Below are positions 59,287 to 64,000 of a DNA stretch of 64,000 nt, piece by piece. The position numbers and the translations under genes are program-made. The notes under the pieces were generated by a model. That model was not told where the DNA came from and did no database searches. It saw nothing but the letters and a program-made list of their open reading frames with translations. The stretch comes from Desulfobaccales bacterium. Its GTDB lineage: Bacteria > Desulfobacterota > Desulfobaccia > Desulfobaccales > 0-14-0-80-60-11. Each line of letters starts with the position of its first letter. The stretch's first letter is position 1. The stretch lies in assembly GCA_041648175.1 (NCBI GenBank), contig JBAZPO010000003.1, positions 62,001 through 126,000 of the forward strand, written 5' to 3'.

Positions 59287-60594
59287 ATGTCCAGCATCAA
59301 AGAGCTGGCCCGGCTCATGAAGGAATTGGAAGCCCAACTGGTTTCGTGCATGCGCTGCGGCCTGTGCCAGGCGGTGTGCCCGCTGTTCGCCGAAACCGGA
59401 CGGGAGGCCGATGTGGCCCGGGGCAAGCTGGCTCTCCTGGACGGCCTGGCCCAAGAAATCCTCAAGAATCCCCAGGGGGTCCAGGATCATCTGAACCGCT
59501 GCCTGTTGTGCGGCTCTTGTGCCGCCAACTGCCCCAGCGGCGTCAAAGTCCTGGATATTTTTATCAAGGCCCGGGCCATCCTGGCCGGCTATTTGGGGTT
59601 GTCTCCCGTGAAGAAAGCCATCTTCCGGGGTTTATTGAGCAAGCCGGACTGGTTCAACCGCATCCTGGCCTGGGGCGCCAAGTTCCAGGGAATTTTTGTC
59701 AAGCCGGTGGATGACTTACTGGGCTCATCATGCGCCCGTTTCATGTCGCCGCTCCTGGCCGACCGGCACTTTAAAGCCCTGGCCCCCGTGCCCTGGCACC
59801 GGCAGATCCCCCGGCGGGACACCGCGCCCGGGGCCTCAGGCCTCAAGGTAGCCTTCTTTGTGGGCTGCCTCATCGACAAAATCTTTCCTCAGGTGGGGGA
59901 GGCAACGCTCACCGTATTGGAGCACCACGGCGTGGGTGTCTATCTGCCGGCCAGCCAGGGATGCTGCGGCATTCCGGCCCTGTCCAGCGGCGACACTCAA
60001 ACCTTCCAGGAACTGGTCCGCCTCAACCTGGAACTCCTGGATGATCCAGCCGTGCCTTGCGACTATCTGGTCACGGCCTGCGCCACCTGCAGCTCCACCA
60101 TTAAAAAACTCTGGCCGCTCATGATGCAGGACGCGAGCCTAGCAGAGCAGAAAAAGGTCGCCGACCTGGCGGCCCGCACCCTGGATATCAGCCAGTTTCT
60201 GGTGGATAAAGTGGGGGTGACGCCCGCGGCGCCAGGCTCGGAGGACGGCAAGATCGCCATCACTTATCACGATCCCTGCCACCTGAAAAAATCCCTGGGG
60301 GTGGCGGCCCAGCCCCGAGTGCTGCTCCAGGCCAACCCCGGATATGTCCTGAAAGAGATGTCCGAATCCGATTGGTGTTGCGGCTGCGGCGGCAGCTTCA
60401 ATCTCCAGCACTATGAGACCTCGGCGGCCATCGGCACACGTAAACGGGACAACATCGTTAAATCCCATAGCCGGGTGGTGGCCACGGGCTGCCCCGCCTG
60501 CATGCTGCAAATCACCGACATGCTGTCCCAGGCCGGGATGCGGATCACGGTGAAACATGCAGTGGAGATTTACGCCGAGGCCCTAAAAAAGTAA
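59287..60594 (+). CDS. glcF: Fe-S subunit of glycolate / D-lactate oxidase (GlcF-like)
   Basis: A 435-residue electron-transfer partner of GlcD. The N-terminal ferredoxin part has two 4Fe-4S motifs (CMRCGLCQAVCPLF and CLLCGSCAANCPSG). The C-terminal part has two CCG domains: FFVGCLIDKIFPQ, GCCGIPALSSGD, TACATCSSTIK, then YHDPCHLKKSLG, WCCGCGGSF and ATGCPACMLQI. It follows glcD after 107 bases that contain the TCAGC repeat and is closed by a terminator. Electrons probably go to the quinone pool through a membrane partner not in this window. Confidence 0.9.
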   Translation: MSSIKELARLMKELEAQLVSCMRCGLCQAVCPLFAETGREADVARGKLALLDGLAQEILKNPQGVQDHLNRCLLCGSCAANCPSGVKVLDIFIKARAILAGYLGLSPVKKAIFRGLLSKPDWFNRILAWGAKFQGIFVKPVDDLLGSSCARFMSPLLADRHFKALAPVPWHRQIPRRDTAPGASGLKVAFFVGCLIDKIFPQVGEATLTVLEHHGVGVYLPASQGCCGIPALSSGDTQTFQELVRLNLELLDDPAVPCDYLVTACATCSSTIKKLWPLMMQDASLAEQKKVADLAARTLDISQFLVDKVGVTPAAPGSEDGKIAITYHDPCHLKKSLGVAAQPRVLLQANPGYVLKEMSESDWCCGCGGSFNLQHYETSAAIGTRKRDNIVKSHSRVVATGCPACMLQITDMLSQAGMRITVKHAVEIYAEALKK

Positions 60595-60617
60595 CACCCC
60601 CATGAAAAACCGTGAAA

Positions 60618-60645
60618 GGCAGGGTCAGAGGCCGCCCTGCCTTTT
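60618..60645 (+). terminator. Terminator after glcF
   Basis: GGCAGGG (60618-60624) and CCCTGCC (60635-60641) form a stem followed by TTTT. Arms and loop are close to those of the terminator at 5077-5100 read on the minus strand. Confidence 0.75.
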
Positions 60646-60862
60646 CTCCTCTTTACCAACCACCTTCCGATCGTCATGTTTCCATGGCTGCTTGCGGCTA
60701 CGAAAAAATATGGGGCAAGGACTGGCAGCAGGCTGCTCACGCTCTTAACTTAAGGGCAAATCCGTGAACGCTGGGCCCGCAGTTATCTGCAGGGCATAAC
60801 CGGTGCAGCCATAGGGCTCGGAGAACGACATTTTAATGGTTGCAGTTTCGAAGGAGTGTGGC

Positions 60863-61231
60863 ATGCCCCTGGACCCGATACAGGTGGTTATTTATGATGC
60901 TCCCGCGGCCAAGGGCACAAGCTGCGCCTGCGGTTGTGGCGGCCACCACCAGCATGGCGAAGCGGACGACCCCTTGGCCGGGGTCAGCATGGAGATGCAA
61001 GCCAGGGCCCTGGCCATGACCCTGGACACCGCGTTCCCCGGCAAAGTGCAGGTGGAGTACATCAATGTATTGAATGACGTTAGGGGGCCGAGCCTGCCTC
61101 AAACGGCGCTGCTCTGCTCCCTGTCCTACCCCAGCCCGCTGATCTATATCAACGGTGAGGGACGCTTCGCCGGAGCCCTCCTCCCGGAGCGCATCCGGGA
61201 TGAAGTAGAAAAGATCCTGGCGGGGCAATAA
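60863..61231 (+). CDS. Thioredoxin-fold small protein (YuzD-like)
   Basis: The ATG at 60863 has GAAGGAG before it and gives 122 residues. It begins MPLDPIQVVIYDAPAAKGTS, followed by CACGCGGHHQHGEADDP, a Cys/His-rich loop with three Cys. Further on come the strand VQVEYINVLND and the block YPSPLIYINGEGRFAGALLP, which with the C-terminal helix resembles thioredoxin-fold proteins such as YuzD (DUF1462). The Cys/His loop may bind a metal. The reaction is not known. It stands alone after the glc genes. Confidence 0.6.
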   Translation: MPLDPIQVVIYDAPAAKGTSCACGCGGHHQHGEADDPLAGVSMEMQARALAMTLDTAFPGKVQVEYINVLNDVRGPSLPQTALLCSLSYPSPLIYINGEGRFAGALLPERIRDEVEKILAGQ

Positions 61232-61306
61232 AGATACGGCGCAAACTGCCCACGCCAGGGGCGGCATCTCTATGAAATCCAGTACTTATCCGGCCTTCCT
61301 CCGGCC

Positions 61307-61591
61307 TTAGCCTGACCGCGACTTTTTGGACCGGCGCGCCCCTTGGGCACGATGGAGGATGGTTTCCTCATTAGACTCACGTCTCCTGCGTTGTAATTCG
61401 GCGAGCGCAGAGCTATGATTCTCCATCTGGTATTCCACCTGAAAGCGAGGCGATTTTTGGGGCGCCTCTTGCGAGAGTTGCCATGTGGCTTGGCGCCATA
61501 GTTCAGCCCTGAGCATGCACTCAGGGCACTTTTCAAGGCATTGACGGCAACACGCTGGCAGGTTGTCGAGGCGGATGGTGATGGTGGGCAT
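61307..61591 (-). CDS. Small Cys-rich protein, basic tail
   Basis: A 94-residue protein with an AAGGAGAGG site before the ATG. Residues 13-26 hold a four-Cys knot (ACCRQCLEKCPECML) that could bind zinc or an Fe-S cluster. The rest is helical and polar, and the end is highly basic (ELQRRRRESNEE, ARRSKKSRSG). I do not recognise a family. It is convergent with the thioredoxin-like gene. A DNA- or RNA-binding small protein is a guess from charge. Confidence 0.5.
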   Translation of the reverse strand: MPTITIRLDNLPACCRQCLEKCPECMLRAELWRQATWQLSQEAPQKSPRFQVEYQMENHSSALAELQRRRRESNEETILHRAQGARRSKKSRSG

Positions 61592-61980
61592 TATCCTCTC
61601 CTTGGAATGAGCGGCCTGATTCCCTCCATGGAATCGGCTGAGTGTTCGCGATTATTAATCAACATTCGAAAAAGGTCAATGAAAAGTTTTCTTTTTTTTA
61701 AGAAAGTTAATGAACCGACACTACACCAAAACGCCATCCCTGAGTGATCATTTTGTCCATGTGAAGCGTCGGTTTTAGTCAGGTGGAAGTGCACATAGCG
61801 ATTGCCAAAAGTTCTTTCCCTTCATTCCCCTCTCCCCTTGTGGGTCAGGGTCAGAGTAAGGGGTGAATAAGAAAAATTTTTTGAGCAATTGAATATTAAG
61901 TACGCAGATGGCACAATCAGTTCCCAAAAGCCTTTTGTGGGCCTGACAGGATTAATCCATCAGCAAAGCAGGGAGAGGTT
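61592..61980. promoter_or_regulatory. Gap before the TPR-CHAT gene
   Basis: 389 bases with no gene. Runs of T and A near 61685-61705, a CT-rich stretch near 61820-61845 and an AT-rich block before the TPR-CHAT start suggest promoters on both strands, but no consensus pair is clear. Confidence 0.3.
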
Positions 61981-64000
61981 ATGCGTCGGCTAACCATATT
62001 CGTCTGCACAGTGATGTTTTTAGGTCTCGGCATCATGAACGTCGAGACGGCGAGTGGGCAGAGTGGAACCCGCGGGGACCGCATGAATTTCGATCCCCAA
62101 AGAGGAATCGAGGTTCCAGAAGCCCAAGGGGAGCATGGGAATCTTTCTGATCGGATTAATAACCTGATCAAAGCGGGGAAAATCGAGGAGGCGCTTAAGC
62201 TTGCCCAAATGGCTCTCAACCGGCAAGAAAGCCGCCTGGGGCCTGAGGCGCCTGAAGTTGCCGGCAGCCTCCAGAGGCTGGCTAACATTGAGACACTCAT
62301 CCCGCGGTGGTTGATGGCCATTACCCTCTATCAGCGGGCCTTACAGATCAGGGAGAAAGTCCTGGGGCCGGAGGACCCCAAGACCGCGGACACCCTGGCC
62401 CGCCTGGGGCGGGCCTACACTGAAGTGGGGGCCTATGACAAGGCGTTGCCCCTGGTGGAGCGTTCCCTGGCCATTCGGGAAAAAGTCCTGGGGCCGGATG
62501 CCCTGGAAACCTCCGGCAGCCTGGCCGTTTTGGCGAATTTGAAACGCCAGACGGGCGCCCATGCCCAGGCCTTGACCGTGGCCCAGCGGGCCTTGCAGAT
62601 CAGGGAAAAAGTTCTAGGCCCGGATAATCCCAGGACCGCTGAAACTATGGACATCCTGGCCATGATTTACCAACAGCAGGGCGCCCTGGATCAGGCCCGG
62701 CCCCTGGTGGAGAAGGCTATTAAAATTAAGGAAAAGGCCCTGGGACCCACCCATCCCGAGACTGCCAAAAGCCAGCGCATCCTGGGCATAGTGCAACAGG
62801 GGAGCAAGGATTACGCCCAAGCCGAGGCCTCTTTCCACAAAGGCCAAGTCGGCAGCCAAGGCCTGGGCGGACTGGTTGAAGTCTATCTCTCCACCGGACG
62901 CTATGCCCAGGCCTTGGAAACCCTTGATTCCATGGACCTCAAAGCGAGGGCTCGGCCACAAATCTTCGCCATGTATTTTACCCAAAGGGGCCAGGCGCTC
63001 CAAGGGTTGGGCCGCCGGGGCGAGGCCGCAGCGGCGTACCTGGAAGCCATCAACGCCATCGAAGAGTTACGGACCCGTACGCCGGGAGAACGGGCCAGCT
63101 TTTTCCAGGCCGGTATAATAAAGGGCTATTACCAATCATACCTGGCTCTCATGGGCCTATTGTCAGAGATGACCCAAAAGGGTGAGCCTCTCCCTGCGGC
63201 TTTCCGAATTTATGGCCAAGACACGGGAGCCGCGGCCTTTTATTTTGCCGAGTCCATCAAAGGCCGCGCCCTGCTGGAGGCCATGGCGACCAAGGCCCGG
63301 ACCGGCTTGAGCAAAGATGTTCCACCGGATTTGGCGGCCAAGGAACAGCAGCTTCAGGGCAAGTGGCAAGCCCTAAAGGGCAGATGGGATGACGTTTATT
63401 CGCCACATGTAGGCATAATGCGGGATATAGCGGTGTATCTGGAGGAGCAGAAAGATCTGGGGAAAAAACAAGTGGATTTGGTTGAGGAACTCCGCCGGCG
63501 CGCTCCCCGCTATGCGGCCTTGTATTATCCCAAGCCGTATACGTCCCAGGAACTGCCGTTAAAATCCGGAGAAGTCCTGCTGGAATATGTCCTGGGGGAT
63601 AAAGAAAGCTATTTGTTTCAGGTGGAACCCGGCGGCCGCACCCAGATCTTCCGCCTGGCGGTTACCCGGCAAGACCTGGAAAAACGCCTGGGAGCCCTCT
63701 TGGCCCCCTTCCGGAACCCCGGGCTGAAGCGGGAAGATTTGCAGCGCTTCTCGGTTGCCGAAGCCGCGGCTCTGTATGGTCAGCTTCTGGCCCCGGCTCT
63801 GTCCGGAATCTCACCAGGCCAGCATCTGATCATCGTTCCGGATGGGGTTCTGGGTGCATTTCCTCTGGAGGCCCTGGTGGTGCAGCAGGCGCGGGATTGG
63901 CCAAAGAGTGTGCTGGTGGGAGACCGCTGGCCGGTGACCTACTCCCAATCCGCGGCCATTCTCGCCCTGAACCGGCACCTGGGTTTATCCCGGGCTCCCA
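61981..64000 (+). CDS. Exported TPR-CHAT protein, 3' end outside window
   Basis: The ATG at 61981 has GGGAGAGG before it and the frame stays open to base 64000 (673 codons). A signal peptide (MRRLTIFVCTVMFLGLGIMN) is followed by tandem kinesin-light-chain-type TPRs: units of 42 residues with the repeated core ALQIREKVLGPEDPKTADTL or variants at about 115, 157, 200 and 242. From about residue 530 a CHAT domain begins (YYPKPYTSQELPLKSGEVLL, EYVLGDKESYLFQVE, GISPGQHLIIVPDGVLGAFP, LEALV). The catalytic His and Cys of CHAT lie beyond the window. CHAT proteins are caspase-like proteases or pseudo-enzymes; export is unusual for those in defence systems and points to an envelope role. Confidence 0.85.
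   Translation, partial: MRRLTIFVCTVMFLGLGIMNVETASGQSGTRGDRMNFDPQRGIEVPEAQGEHGNLSDRINNLIKAGKIEEALKLAQMALNRQESRLGPEAPEVAGSLQRLANIETLIPRWLMAITLYQRALQIREKVLGPEDPKTADTLARLGRAYTEVGAYDKALPLVERSLAIREKVLGPDALETSGSLAVLANLKRQTGAHAQALTVAQRALQIREKVLGPDNPRTAETMDILAMIYQQQGALDQARPLVEKAIKIKEKALGPTHPETAKSQRILGIVQQGSKDYAQAEASFHKGQVGSQGLGGLVEVYLSTGRYAQALETLDSMDLKARARPQIFAMYFTQRGQALQGLGRRGEAAAAYLEAINAIEELRTRTPGERASFFQAGIIKGYYQSYLALMGLLSEMTQKGEPLPAAFRIYGQDTGAAAFYFAESIKGRALLEAMATKARTGLSKDVPPDLAAKEQQLQGKWQALKGRWDDVYSPHVGIMRDIAVYLEEQKDLGKKQVDLVEELRRRAPRYAALYYPKPYTSQELPLKSGEVLLEYVLGDKESYLFQVEPGGRTQIFRLAVTRQDLEKRLGALLAPFRNPGLKREDLQRFSVAEAAALYGQLLAPALSGISPGQHLIIVPDGVLGAFPLEALVVQQARDWPKSVLVGDRWPVTYSQSAAILALNRHLGLSRAP

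Noticed and set aside
1..64000. CRISPR array
   Set aside because: No regular series of direct repeats with spacers of equal length was seen on either strand.

Overview
The window looks like chromosomal DNA of a Desulfobacterota (former Deltaproteobacteria) anaerobe, perhaps a sulfate reducer or syntroph. The evidence is indirect: a lactate/glycolate oxidation locus (permease, LutB-LutA fusion, LutC, GlcD, GlcF), an oxygen-independent sulfatase maturase, a selenocysteine tRNA, class III-like PHA synthase genes, MucR-type regulators and a PEP-CTERM remnant. No rRNA or taxonomic marker was seen, so the assignment is inference.

Layout. 1-2.7 kb: PHA synthesis operon (phaC 3' part, PhaE-like subunit, SDR reductase), closed by a MITE-like hairpin element and a terminator. 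2.9-5.3 kb: a frameshifted tyrosine recombinase, an L,D-transpeptidase lipoprotein and the dead tail of a PEP-CTERM protein. 5.5-10.1 kb: the most unusual locus. A PatA-like subtilisin, a free-standing PatG C-terminal domain, a 23-cysteine protein with an MNLPGFAAE leader-like N-terminus, a leader-only mini-gene (MNMPGFTAE) and a secreted beta-helix protein. I read it as a split, cyanobactin-protease-like system acting on a Cys-rich substrate. 10.1-12.4 kb: decayed DNA with a broken IS110 element. 12.6-20.6 kb: an outer-membrane barrel protein, then an exported sulfatase with its radical SAM maturase, a trigger-factor-like chaperone translationally coupled to the maturase, a periplasmic HAD phosphatase and a DUF1254-type protein.

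20.6-25.6 kb: a Lys-rich mini-protein, two MucR-like proteins (one without the zinc finger) and a decaying cassette of a double-AAA ATPase, a small protein and a split HhH glycosylase-like protein. 26-31 kb: a five-PAS orphan histidine kinase and an IS5-type insertion that has clipped a neighbouring gene. 31.7-35.2 kb: an island-like segment (Rep-like protein, a 20-bp perfect palindrome, an integrase with two in-frame ambers) ending at tRNA-Thr(CGT), followed by tRNA-Sec. 35.6-40.6 kb: membrane deacetylase-like protein, OlsF-like ornithine-lipid synthase with a DedA protein, and a PhoB-like regulator.

40.6-50 kb: a long minus-strand set (HMA-like protein, ArsC-like protein, amphipathic-repeat protein, P-type cation ATPase, MetK, MntP/YtaF-like exporter) that may share a palindromic operator with a nearby PadR regulator; also PIN-PhoH and several small proteins. 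50.2-60.6 kb: CoA-transferase, PPC-domain protein and the lactate/glycolate locus, split around a divergent GntR/FadR-type regulator with visible operators. 60.8-64 kb: two small thiol-rich proteins and the start of an exported TPR-CHAT protein that runs off the window.
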